DNA of 18,552 bases from Ramicandelaber brevisporus (lineage: Eukaryota > Kickxellomycota > Ramicandelaberales > Ramicandelaberaceae), in contig MU602871.1 in assembly GCA_025201865.1 (NCBI GenBank), positions 1-18,552 on the forward strand, written 5' to 3'. The notes under the pieces were generated by a model. The model saw nothing but the letters and a program-made list of their open reading frames with translations, was not told the DNA's origin and did not search any database. Every line of letters begins with the position of its first letter. Position 1 is the stretch's first letter. A program made the position numbers and the translations under genes. This document shows, piece by piece, positions 1-7,489 of the stretch.

Positions 1-164
1 GGGCGGATCCACGGCATGCCGTCGGCAGTGTGCTTTGAGCTGGCGGCCGTGTTGAAACCACGCAGCACAATAGTGCGGCCAAACTCGTCGCGGAATGGAA
101 CGGTGGCCGATACAAAAGCCGTTGCTGCCACTACCACTGCAGCAAATGTTGATGGTAAGCGCAT
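1..164 (-). CDS. Secreted GH5 endoglycoceramidase-like glycosidase (N-terminal fragment, runs off left edge)
   Basis: Reading from the ATG at 164-162 gives 54 open codons up to the window edge, so this is only the start of a gene. Residues 1 to about 20 form a signal peptide (short basic start, then Ala/Val-rich core ending near VSA). The mature start reads FRDEFGRTIVLRGFNTAASS, followed by KHTADGMPW. This GR-x4-LRGFN...SK...DGMPW pattern is the hallmark N-terminus of glycoside hydrolase family 5 endoglycoceramidases, which release the oligosaccharide from glycosphingolipids; the Arg of RGFN lies in the first beta strand of the barrel. The catalytic glutamates would lie outside the window and cannot be checked. 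It is transcribed divergently from the charged-tail gene at 786. It could instead be another GH5 relative acting on glucosylceramide or sterol glucoside; the family call is firmer than the substrate. Confidence 0.7.
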   Translation of the reverse strand, partial: MRLPSTFAAVVVAATAFVSATVPFRDEFGRTIVLRGFNTAASSKHTADGMPWIR

Positions 165-785
165 GATGTTTGGTTAAGGAAAGGTCAGGCAAATACGAAT
201 AGATAAGTCGTTCGTTTCTTCGTCTTTTTTTTTTGTTTGTCTGAGCACGCTGTGGATGGCTGCTCCTTTGTTATTTATTGATCTCGATCCCATGCGGTCA
301 TCGGACTTCGGGAAAGCTGGATTGCTACCGAATGCGCTGTGTTCGGTGAATAAAAGTTGAGCGTGGGACAAGCGTGACAGTTCCTGAAATGTCACGATGT
401 ATTCTTCGGAATTGTATAAATTGAGAATACACCGAGTAATGATTGAACTGACGTCGCAGTCATCTCCAATGTCCCCATATCAGGACAGCTTTTAAACCCC
501 CACTTAACTCGGTCGCTTTTTTAAAAAAAATTAAAAAAGGAATGGATGTGGTCACCTTTTTTTCTTTCTCCCCATAGGCGATGTTGTGCCATTCGCAGTC
601 TGTAGTTCCTGCGCCGAGTGTACGCTGTTGCATTTCTGTGGTGGACAGTTTGGCCAGGGTATGTATGTTTTGGCGTGGGGTCTTCGCACGCACCTTCCCA
701 CTTCGGCCAGCAGCGACCACACTGGCCAGCTTCTATCCTAACTGACAACTAGACCGCAACAAACTACATTCCTACAACTAAGGAG
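165..785. other. Divergent intergenic region
   Basis: This 621-bp stretch separates two divergently transcribed secreted-protein genes and probably carries both promoters. It holds a T-rich run at 223-235, a TATAAA at 415-420, A/T-rich homopolymer runs around 519-540 and a CT-rich block around 557-573. The short open frames here start at non-ATG codons or have no recognisable composition. I see no gene or RNA in it, and the TATA-like element is too far from either start to assign. Confidence 0.4.
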
Positions 786-1385
786 ATGCGTTTTACGAAG
801 ACAGTTTCCCTTGGCCTCGCTGTTGCAGGCTTCCTGGCCACCGGCCTTGTTGCGGCTGGCAACACACCGTCAAAGACTGCAGATGACACTCCCAGCACAA
901 CGGACAAATCTCTCGACCCGCAGCAAGTGTTTACTAGCGCCTATGACTCGTACATGGCTGAACTGCGCAATTTCATCGGCGGCATGGAGCGCATTGCTCA
1001 ATCGAGCATGACGCCAGGTTACTGGAAGTCGGCCAGCTCGAGCTTGAGCAAGCACTTTGCACCGGTCAAGTCGGCTTCCAATGTGGAGAAGGCGGAGGAG
1101 CTGGCAAAGGATATTCGTGAGCGCTTGGATGCTGGTTTGGAGATGATGAAGAAGCAGATTGAAGATGCCTCTGGCATGCCGTTTGACGAGATGATGGCCG
1201 AGGACCCTGAAGCCAAGGCTCAGAAGGAGAAAGAGGAGAAGAAAGAGAAGAAAGATGACGATGAGTCCGACAAGTCGAAGAGCAAGAATAGCAAGTATGG
1301 CAAAGACCGTTCGGAGCCGGCTGATGACTCCAAGGATAAAGAAGATGCCGACGATGTTGAGGATGAGGATGTTTCCGATGATTAA
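786..1385 (+). CDS. Secreted protein with a highly charged Lys/Asp/Glu tail, function unknown
   Basis: This gives 199 residues from an ATG at 786. Residues 1-24 are a clear signal peptide (MRFTK, hydrophobic core, cleavage near LVAAG). Residues about 44-143 look mostly helical and contain no cysteine. Residues about 144-199 are almost entirely Lys, Glu, Asp and Ser, moving from Lys/Glu-rich to a strongly acidic end (DDVEDEDVSDD). There is no second membrane segment and no GPI tail, so the protein is expected in the ER lumen or outside the cell; it lacks a terminal HDEL/KDEL. The body resembles simple secreted proteins of fungi, but I do not recognise a family. The stop lies 85 bp from the convergent stop of the PQ-loop gene. 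Signal peptide and codon structure make it a likely real gene; the function is open. Confidence 0.75.
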   Translation: MRFTKTVSLGLAVAGFLATGLVAAGNTPSKTADDTPSTTDKSLDPQQVFTSAYDSYMAELRNFIGGMERIAQSSMTPGYWKSASSSLSKHFAPVKSASNVEKAEELAKDIRERLDAGLEMMKKQIEDASGMPFDEMMAEDPEAKAQKEKEEKKEKKDDDESDKSKSKNSKYGKDRSEPADDSKDKEDADDVEDEDVSDD

Positions 1386-1470
1386 ACACTTCCAAGATGA
1401 ACTGCGCAATTCTCTTCATTTATATTAAACCAAAGACGATGATTAAGTATTAAGTGCCTGGTACTAAGTG

Positions 1471-2817
1471 TTAGTTGGAAGGATAGGGCGGAGGTGGGTC
1501 GGCAGTGATGGGCTTCTTTGTGGGCTTCACGAGAAGCTGATCATGCTCAGTGCCATCCTCTGTATCGCTGTCATCGGGGATATGAACCACTTCAGGATAA
1601 CCGTTTTCGCTGGCTGAAATGATCTCATCGCGAAGAGAGCTTCTATCGTTGCCGTTTGATCCATCGCCATCAGTGGATGCAGCAGCAATAATTCGGGACT
1701 CTTGTGTCTGCAAAATCGGGCCAATGGTTTGAGCACGTCGTTTATCACGAAGGTGGAATCCAATGCAGATGGTTAGCAGTGTGCCTTGAAGAATAGCTGC
1801 CACAAAGGTGCTCGCCCAGGATGACATGTTGGTTCCAGGCTGGCGTGCAATAGTGTAAGCAATTGCAAATCCACCAGGCGTCTGTAGCATCATCATGGGA
1901 ATGCTCAGCGCGCCAACTGTCTGGCGTCTCCACGTCTCTTGGATCTGAGGAATGTACTGGATACATGTCACTATTGTACTGAAGAGACCCAGTGAGCTGG
2001 CAAATGTACGTGCTCTCCAGCCACCTGGTCCAGCGATAGGATCCGACAGTGAGTAGTAGAGGGCGAGATATGTGACAAGAACCATGTGCGCAGCGATGAT
2101 GCCAATTACCTGCAATGCCATTGACCATTCTGCTGTGCGAACCAGCTTGGGTTCAGCAGGGATAGCTGTTGTTGTGCCCAGCAGCTCTGAGATGATATTT
2201 CGGCCACGCACGGGACGCTGGCTTGGAGATGGTGTAGTCGATGTTGTCGATGTTGTCGTTGTTGTTGTAATGACTGTAACAGATGGTACAGATGTCGAAG
2301 ATTGTGCAGCGTTGCCACCTCCATCAACATGGACACTGACAGTGGTTGAATTGTTTGGCGGTACATGCGCAGCCGGCATCACTCGCACGTACCTGCGATA
2401 TTCCGGAAAGTAGAGTTCATATAAGACAAACACACCAAACACTGCAGCCCACTGTCCAACGAGCTGGAGAATGCTGAGTGAGCCAGCAAGGCACCGGCCA
2501 GCTGAAAGTACGCTGAAGCAGCACTGGATGACATGCCACTGCAGGATGACAATGTTGACTGCGTTCGAGAAGGCACCGAGTGTGCCCAAAAGCACAAAAT
2601 ATGGGCTCAATCCGTCGCTGGACGCCAAGCGGATAATGCGCAGATGCTGAGGAAGGTACGACAGGGCAGTTCCAACGCAGAGTGAAGCGGCAATCGCGAG
2701 CTCCAGCGGCGGCCTGGAGACGTGGCAGTCATCAGATGGAGCAACTGTTGCAGCTGTCGCAGCCGGCCAAAGCTGCCAGGGCTGGCGAATCTGTAGTAGC
2801 TGGTCGAAGAAGGTCAT
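1471..2817 (-). CDS. PQ-loop repeat membrane protein (SWEET/cystinosin-type fold, probably vacuolar amino-acid transporter)
   Basis: This is a 448-residue protein with seven predicted membrane segments at roughly 38-55, 72-95, 113-135, 233-257, 272-290, 304-322 and 334-354. Two PQ-loop repeats are visible: SYLPQHLRII (P56-Q57), followed by a Ser-Asp-Gly-Leu-Ser stretch, and QYIPQIQETW (P290-Q291), followed by VGALSIPMM. Two triple-helix bundles joined by a linker helix is the usual PQ-loop architecture. The loop at about 145-230 is long and Thr/Ser-rich, as in fungal members with a large central cytosolic loop. The C-terminal tail (355-448) is hydrophilic and acidic and ends with PPPPY, a PPxY motif of the kind bound by WW domains of Rsp5/Nedd4 ubiquitin ligases. 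Characterised relatives export cystine or cationic amino acids from the vacuole or lysosome; the substrate here is not readable. The ATG at 2817 is the first in frame. Intronless. Confidence 0.85.
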   Translation of the reverse strand: MTFFDQLLQIRQPWQLWPAATAATVAPSDDCHVSRPPLELAIAASLCVGTALSYLPQHLRIIRLASSDGLSPYFVLLGTLGAFSNAVNIVILQWHVIQCCFSVLSAGRCLAGSLSILQLVGQWAAVFGVFVLYELYFPEYRRYVRVMPAAHVPPNNSTTVSVHVDGGGNAAQSSTSVPSVTVITTTTTTSTTSTTPSPSQRPVRGRNIISELLGTTTAIPAEPKLVRTAEWSMALQVIGIIAAHMVLVTYLALYYSLSDPIAGPGGWRARTFASSLGLFSTIVTCIQYIPQIQETWRRQTVGALSIPMMMLQTPGGFAIAYTIARQPGTNMSSWASTFVAAILQGTLLTICIGFHLRDKRRAQTIGPILQTQESRIIAAASTDGDGSNGNDRSSLRDEIISASENGYPEVVHIPDDSDTEDGTEHDQLLVKPTKKPITADPPPPYPSN

Positions 2818-3344
2818 AAATTCGCTAGTGCTGGTTGGTAGTGGGTAGTGAGGTGAGGGCGAAAGTCACCTCCTCGCAGTCCTCGCACTCCTCACGTCTT
2901 CGACAGCCCGCATCACAGACGAGCCACAACCCCCATTGGCCAGAGCAGATGGAGCGGTCACGAAGTTGCAGTATTGTAATCTAACAGCATTCTGGTGGTC
3001 GACGATAGTTCTGAAATGAAGGTGTTCCTTGGTTTGTATTTCGTGTCGGTGGCGTACATCTAGCGCCAGTGTCAGCACCTGTGCCAGTAAGGATTGATCA
3101 CAGCTGCTCTTCAGCATACAGCTCGGCAAGTAATAGCCACAGCCAATTGCATCCAACCTTCCACTCTTTATTACATCACTCGCAGAGTGCCTGCATGCAG
3201 TCTGCAATGTGATGGCCGCTTTACTGCGAGTGTTAAACGCAGCTCATGGCAGTCCAGTCCGTGTCAGTTGGTTTCGATTCACTTCAGTGATTTTCATCAA
3301 TGGTGTGAAATCGAAAGATAGAGAGCATCTTCGTGGGTAATGGA

Positions 3345-3420
3345 AAGGAGGGGAAGAAGTGAGAGAAAGGGAGAGAGAAAGCTAGAGAGAGAAAGGGAGA
3401 GAGAGAAAGGGAGAGAGATA
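3345..3420. repeat. GAGA purine-rich microsatellite
   Basis: Degenerate GAGAGAGAAAGGGA units repeat over about 75 bp. The tract lies 310-390 bp upstream of the GPI-protein start and could act as promoter sequence or be neutral. Confidence 0.8.
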
Positions 3421-3424
3421 CGTT

Positions 3425-3461
3425 TTGTGTGTGTGTGCGTGCGTGTAGGTGTGTGTGCAGA
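3425..3461. repeat. GT-rich microsatellite
   Basis: The tract is built of GT dinucleotides interrupted by GC and AG (TGTGTGTGTGCGTGCGTG). It directly follows the GAGA tract. Confidence 0.75.
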
Positions 3462-3539
3462 CAACTTGCAGTAGCAGTCATCGCGAAGTGTACATAACCC
3501 TCCTTTAATTCACAGCAGAATCGCCCCTCCATTTGTAGC

Positions 3540-3540
<1 letters not shown>

Positions 3541-3571
<31 letters not shown>

Positions 3572-3624
3572 GCAGCAGCAACAGCGACAGCAACAGCAAC
3601 AGCAACAGCGACAGCAACAGCAAC
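3541..3624 (+). repeat. (CAA)n-(CAG/CAA)n tract in the probable 5' leader of the GPI-protein gene
   Basis: About ten pure CAA units are followed by alternating CAG/CAA/CGA units in the sense orientation of the downstream gene, ending about 110 bp before its ATG. If transcribed it gives a long G-poor, then mixed, unstructured leader. Whether it lies inside the transcript is not shown by the sequence. Confidence 0.8.
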
Positions 3625-3732
3625 TTCATCCATTTGCAACTTTTGTTCTCTCTCTCTTTTCCATCCACTGCCTTGCTTGCTACACACACACACTGTCGAC
3701 ACTAATCATATTCTTTTGCTTGTTAAACCTCA

Positions 3733-4167
3733 ATGTACCGCGCTACTGTTCTTGCCACTGTCGTTCTTGCTGCCCTGTCGGCTAACTTGGCTACTGCCCA
3801 GGACAGCTCTGCTGCCGCTTCACCAAGCGAGGCTCCCGCTGCCACTCCAAGCGCTCCACCGCAGATGTCGGCTGACCAGCTCAAGGAATTCCAGCAGTGC
3901 ATCAGTGCCTGCCACGAGCCAAACACTTCTGGAGCGACCGATGATGCTGAGAAGCGCTATTCCTGCCAGATTGCATGCTACAACAAGTTCCAGAGCCTCG
4001 AGCTGCCGCTCAACAACCAGGCTCCTTCCACTGCGTCAGCCTCTGGCTCGGCATCCGCCAGCGGTTCTTCCCGCTCGAACGGTGCCAAGGCTGCTGGCAA
4101 TGTTGGCTCTGCTGCCCTCTGTGGTGGCGCCGCTCTGGTTGCCGCCGGTGCTGCCGTGTTCTTCTAA
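3733..4167 (+). CDS. Small secreted, probably GPI-anchored protein with paired CX3C motifs
   Basis: This gives 144 residues from the ATG at 3733. Residues 1-22 are a signal peptide (cleavage near ATA-QDSS). A Ser/Ala/Pro-rich spacer at 24-47 precedes a short helical module with exactly four cysteines, C56-x3-C60 and C78-x3-C82, separated by 17 residues. This spacing suggests a disulfide-stapled helical hairpin. Residues 97-115 are a Ser/Ala/Gly linker suited to O-mannosylation. The end, about 118-144, is small-residue and hydrophobic, terminating in AAVFF, with Asn116-Gly117 as a plausible GPI attachment site. One further cysteine (C130) sits in the part that would be removed. Expected location is the plasma membrane or cell wall. 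Codon use is biased (many GCT/GCC), suggesting good expression. I do not recognise the family; the GPI call rests on tail shape only. Confidence 0.8.
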   Translation: MYRATVLATVVLAALSANLATAQDSSAAASPSEAPAATPSAPPQMSADQLKEFQQCISACHEPNTSGATDDAEKRYSCQIACYNKFQSLELPLNNQAPSTASASGSASASGSSRSNGAKAAGNVGSAALCGGAALVAAGAAVFF

Positions 4168-4386
4168 TCTAAATATATGCCGTAGTATCATGTTTAATCG
4201 CTTGCTATCCTTATCTTGCGTGTTGTACAAATTGCCCGTGCTTTGTTGAAAGATGCACAAGATGTTGTCGCCGATGCTGTCGTTGTCACCAGCAATGAGA
4301 GTTTTGCAGCAAAAAAATCCACCCTGCAAAACTTAAAAAGAAAAGAAAAGGAAAGGAAAGGAAAAAGCCTGCAACTGTTGATTGCG

Positions 4387-5490
4387 ATGAACAGTGTACC
4401 TACAGCTGCTGCCAGAGGGCTTTGCAGCGCCACGGGTGCAACGAGATATCGCCTAGTGTCCTCGGCAGCAAACACTGTCAGCCGCGGTGCATCATCGCGT
4501 CGTTTCTGTGCCTCTGCTCGCTCTTCGTCGCCACCACGCAGCAAGCGCCATCCCTCCGATTCATCCTGTGCTCCGCTGACAACAGCACCCGCGACAGTCA
4601 CTGCGACCACTGCGACCACTGCTTCTGCCGCTGCTACTGCCGATGCCTCTGTCACTAGCAAGCAAGCTCTCTTGACGTCACAGTTCACTGTGCAGCTGCC
4701 GCTTAGTGACTTGGCTCATCAGGCCTTCTTTGCAATGGGTCGTCCTCTTCTCGAGCTGCAGCAGCAGCAGAGCCAGGTTACGCGCTCGGCTGAGTCTGGC
4801 GCTGGAGCAGCTGGCCCACTGAATCCAATCAATGACCCTGAGCGCATGGAGCAAGCTTATGCTGAGATGACATCCGGCTCCACGCCGTCCACCCCTGAGC
4901 AGGCCATTGAATCTGCTCGTAACTTTGCCGAGTACATGTCGAGCCTCAAGCCATTCGAGCTGACGGTTGCGCCATCTACTGCGAGTGCCGGACAGAAGGC
5001 CGCCTCGGCCAACAACATGACTGGCATTTACAAGCGCACGTTTGCATCTCGTCTTCCTGGCATGATTCCAGACGAGGCATCCATTCCCGAAGCCATCAGC
5101 ATGGGTCCAACCGCTGCCAAGTATCTTCCTCACATGATTGGTGCCAACAACGCTGCCAACAATTCCGCTGGCAAGTTATACATGAACACCGCAAACATGT
5201 TGGCCAGTGATATCGAGGCTATTGTGGATGACTTCTTTGCTGCTGTTGACCACAGCGCGCGCGTCCACTCCTCGGTGCGCCGTGCCCGAGGCGCTCTTCT
5301 TGCTGAGCACCGCGCTCAGCGCCACAGCACGCATCATGCCTCTTCTCTGATGCGTGCCAATGAGAGCCTGCAGCCAGTCTCGTACGAGTTGACGAGCATC
5401 CAGCGGAAACGCAGGAAGAAGATGAACAAGCACAAGTACAAGAAACTGCGTAAGCGTCAGCGTGCTCTCCGCCGTCGTCTCGGTAAATAA
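4387..5490 (+). CDS. Mitochondrial small-subunit ribosomal protein mS38 (COX24/AURKAIP1 family)
   Basis: This gives 367 residues. The last 31 (337-367) form the Lys/Arg-rich COX24/mS38 signature, with RKRRKKMNKHKYKKLRKRQR followed by ALRRRLGK at the extreme C-terminus, the family's defining position. In yeast this protein belongs to the mitoribosome small subunit and is needed for translation of certain mitochondrial mRNAs. The frame is open upstream to a TTG at 4216, but the first ATG is 4387, and it starts a classic mitochondrial presequence: Arg/Ser/Ala-rich and without acidic residues over the first 50 residues or so. The middle is low-complexity, with Thr/Ala/Ser stretches and a short polyGln run at about residues 125-128, followed by a better-ordered region. 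It is longer than yeast Cox24, with the extra length in the linker. An AATAAA overlaps the stop codon. Confidence 0.85.
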   Translation: MNSVPTAAARGLCSATGATRYRLVSSAANTVSRGASSRRFCASARSSSPPRSKRHPSDSSCAPLTTAPATVTATTATTASAAATADASVTSKQALLTSQFTVQLPLSDLAHQAFFAMGRPLLELQQQQSQVTRSAESGAGAAGPLNPINDPERMEQAYAEMTSGSTPSTPEQAIESARNFAEYMSSLKPFELTVAPSTASAGQKAASANNMTGIYKRTFASRLPGMIPDEASIPEAISMGPTAAKYLPHMIGANNAANNSAGKLYMNTANMLASDIEAIVDDFFAAVDHSARVHSSVRRARGALLAEHRAQRHSTHHASSLMRANESLQPVSYELTSIQRKRRKKMNKHKYKKLRKRQRALRRRLGK

Positions 5491-5491
5491 A
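5486..5491 (+). promoter_or_regulatory. Possible poly(A) signal overlapping the mS38 stop codon
   Basis: AATAAA spans the last codon and TAA of mS38. With only 79 bp before the convergent neighbour's stop, it could be the positioning element. Fungal poly(A) signals are degenerate, so this is suggestive only. Confidence 0.3.
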
Positions 5492-5569
5492 CACTTTAAT
5501 TTAGAATTTAGATTAGAATTGGCTCAATTTTTTTCTCTTTAAAAAGGTATAAACATCTCGAGCGGATGA

Positions 5570-6361
5570 TTATTTGAGCTTGCGGCCCTCGGTGGCCATC
5601 TCAGCGCGGATGGATGGAACCACGACACGCTGATAATAGATGCGGCCACCAATATACACACCCACGGCGCTCAGGAAGCACAGCAGCAGAGTGATAGTGC
5701 CAGAGTACAGATGCTCGGTGTGGTCCGGGTGGTACTTCATCGGGATGCGCGGAGCATGGCCTTCGTACCAGCGGCTGGTGATGATCAGAGCAGACACGCC
5801 GGGAACGGAGACAGGGATCTTCTTTCCGAGGATTGAGTAGACTGTGCCAGCAACCACGCTGCCCTTGTCGCCGTGGAAGAGAGCATTGACTGGACCAGAG
5901 ATGCGCAGATTGTTGCCCTTGTCCTTGACACCATGGAGATGAATGTACACTGGCAGATACTGCGGATTGGCATCCTTCGTCGCTGGCACACGGCATTGGA
6001 GTGGAATGTCCTTGTTTACAGCAATCTGGAGCTGGTGGAAGAATGGATGCTGTGCAGCAACCGTGCAGGTGCGGATTTCGTCCTTTGAGTAGTGGACAGA
6101 CAATGGCTTGTGAGTCTCGCCACAGATGGGAGTATCCCACACAAGCTGACCAAAGTCGTCACGCGCATAGCCGCCATCTTCAAGCAGTTTGGCACACTGG
6201 AACTCAACTGCCTCTCCCTTGGCATATGCCTTAATCTGCTGCTGCTGCTGCTGCTGTTGCTGCTGCTGTTGGTCTGCCTGCTGAGCAGACGCGCCGGTAG
6301 CACCAATAATGGCAACTGCCACGGCAGCCAGTGCGCTCGTCTTCAGTCCGGTGAGTCTCAT
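5570..6361 (-). CDS. Type I single-pass membrane protein of the secretory pathway, polyGln after the signal peptide, function unknown
   Basis: This gives 263 residues from the ATG at 6361-6359; the codon before it, sometimes counted as a start, is TTG. Residues 1-26 are a signal peptide (core ALAAVAVAIIGATGASA). A run of 12 Gln follows at 31-42. The lumenal domain (about 43-217) contains four cysteines, likely two disulfides, in an apparently beta-rich context (VYIHLHGV, LRISGPVNALFHG, VSALIITSRWYEG). One membrane segment lies at about 219-242, and a tail of some 20 basic residues ends in RKLK, close to the KKxx/RKxx dilysine retrieval signal recognised by COPI, which suggests ER residence. 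It is convergent with mS38. The structure resembles ER chaperone or complex subunits of type I topology, but I cannot name the family. Confidence 0.75.
   Translation of the reverse strand: MRLTGLKTSALAAVAVAIIGATGASAQQADQQQQQQQQQQQQIKAYAKGEAVEFQCAKLLEDGGYARDDFGQLVWDTPICGETHKPLSVHYSKDEIRTCTVAAQHPFFHQLQIAVNKDIPLQCRVPATKDANPQYLPVYIHLHGVKDKGNNLRISGPVNALFHGDKGSVVAGTVYSILGKKIPVSVPGVSALIITSRWYEGHAPRIPMKYHPDHTEHLYSGTITLLLCFLSAVGVYIGGRIYYQRVVVPSIRAEMATEGRKLK
6234..6269 (-). repeat. CAG/CAA repeat encoding 12 glutamines
   Basis: Seven pure CAG codons, interrupted CAA codons and further CAGs encode Gln31-42 of the type I membrane protein. The pure run makes it a likely length-polymorphic site. Confidence 0.85.
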
Positions 6362-6943
6362 CAAGGCTGTTTCTTCGGGATAAAGTCTTTGCGTGCGTGT
6401 GCGTATGTGTGTGTGAACTTACAAAAAGAAGAAACAGAAACAAAAACGTGGCAGACTTGAAGCGGAGATACATCGAAGATGGACCAGAGAAACATTGATC
6501 TCTTCACCTGCGTATATCAGAGAGAAAGAAACGGAGAGAGAAGGAAATAGGGAGGAAGAGAACCAATCGTATCGTTTGTGCATTGAGGAAGATGGAGCAG
6601 TTTAAAGATGAAGTCGCATCATTACAGTGTTCGTAACTGGCCAAACCACAGAGTGGATTTCGATGTGTTTATCAACATACGAATGTGTGTGCTACCAATA
6701 CTACCTTTGTGGTCGATGCCTTGTTCGTTCAATGAATACTATCCCTTTCACGATGAACGGATTGTTTAAATACACGTCAAGAGACGATGCTAATCGGTCA
6801 ACATAACTACTTCTTAAAACAATTCTAATGCTAATGAGATGAAAGAATTTTTGGTGGTGTTACAATGAAGAATGAGCTCGTTCTTTTGTTATTACAGTTG
6901 CCGTGAGTCGCTAGCAGTGATAACATGCAGCGGGAGTGGCAGC
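6362..6943. other. Intergenic region between two minus-strand genes
   Basis: These 582 bp hold the 3' side of the B12D-like gene and the promoter of the type I membrane protein gene. A GTGTGCGTATGTGTGTGTG tract (about 6393-6414) and GA-rich sequence (about 6520-6560) lie near the latter's start. The rest is A/T-leaning. I see no gene; a second exon of the B12D-like gene could hide here but none reads convincingly. Confidence 0.4.
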
Positions 6944-7123
6944 TTACGGGCGATGCGGACCTTGGTGACGACCGCTGACGTGAATCAGCAATGTCTTATC
7001 GCTCCAAAGTTTGTAGGCCGATTCCAAGGCGCCGCAAGCCAGAACGCCGGCAACGATGGCTACGAGCGGCACCTTCTCGGGAGGCACCATACGGTAGAGC
7101 GGGCGCAGTGGAAGAAGAGCCAT
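6944..7123 (-). CDS. Small B12D/MLRQ-like membrane protein, probably mitochondrial
   Basis: This gives 59 residues from the ATG at 7123-7121, which has a strong start context (TCAGCCATGGCT). A longer frame reads upstream to 7360 but crosses GT/GA microsatellites and is not coding. The protein has a basic start (RPLYRMVPPEK), one hydrophobic helix (about 19-35, VPLVAIVAGVLACGALE) and a hydrophilic end rich in His/Arg. A Pro-Glu-x-x-Pro-Leu turn before a single membrane span is the layout of the B12D/NDUFA4 (MLRQ) family of small respiratory-chain-associated proteins, though those are usually 75-90 residues. The TAA stop lies within GTAAGC, a good splice-donor sequence, so a longer spliced form is possible. 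The family assignment is tentative; that it is a gene is more likely than its name. Confidence 0.5.
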   Translation of the reverse strand: MALLPLRPLYRMVPPEKVPLVAIVAGVLACGALESAYKLWSDKTLLIHVSGRHQGPHRP

Positions 7124-7204
7124 GGCTGAAGTGTGCTTCTTGTGGTTTGCAGTTGATAAAGTAAAAAGAAAAAAGTGAACAAGAGTTCGGCAATGTTTCA
7201 GATA

Positions 7205-7239
<35 letters not shown>

Positions 7240-7246
7240 AGAGAGA
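7205..7246. repeat. (GT)n-(AG)n compound microsatellite
   Basis: About ten GT units are followed by about ten AG units with two bases between. On the minus strand the tract lies 80-125 bp upstream of the B12D-like ATG. Confidence 0.9.
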
Positions 7247-7489
7247 AAAGGAGAGACAAGGTGGCGATGCACTTTTGGTTTCTCCCTCAAACATGCACAA
7301 ACACACACATATATACTCTCTCTTTCTTTCCTTCTCGTTAATTTCGCCATTCGAATGCAACCAGCAAACCCTGCAATTGCAGTTATAAGCTATTTAAGGG
7401 TGAAAAAAGAATGCTATCGCCTTTTGGTGCGGTGATAGAAACGGTAAATGAAAATCATAAGTTAAATTGTGTGTGGGTGGAGGATATTG

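Larger units (their letters stand above)
2818..3732. other. Divergent intergenic region rich in simple repeats
   Basis: These 915 bp lie between the divergent starts of the PQ-loop gene and the GPI-protein gene. The left half is ordinary mixed sequence without a convincing frame. The right half is dominated by a purine-rich GAGA tract, a GT-rich tract and a CAA/CAG tract, listed separately. An imperfect inverted repeat pairs TTTCGATTCAC (3272-3282) with GTGAAATCGAAA (3305-3316), and TCACT-TC-AGTGA (3279-3290) is a small palindrome. Open frames across the repeats encode low-complexity valine/alanine or leucine/serine runs and are not genes. Confidence 0.5.

Noticed and set aside
870-1409. Open frames on the minus strand opposite the charged-tail gene
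   Set aside because: Leu/Ile-rich translation is the expected mirror of Lys/Glu/Asp codons; the plus frame has a signal peptide and an ATG start.
3505-3702. Minus-strand frame rich in Val and Ala
   Set aside because: It only translates the CAA/CAG microsatellite in reverse.
4216-4386. 57-codon N-terminal extension of mS38
   Set aside because: It opens at TTG with no ATG before 4387, and translates an A/G-rich leader; a mitochondrial presequence begins at 4387.
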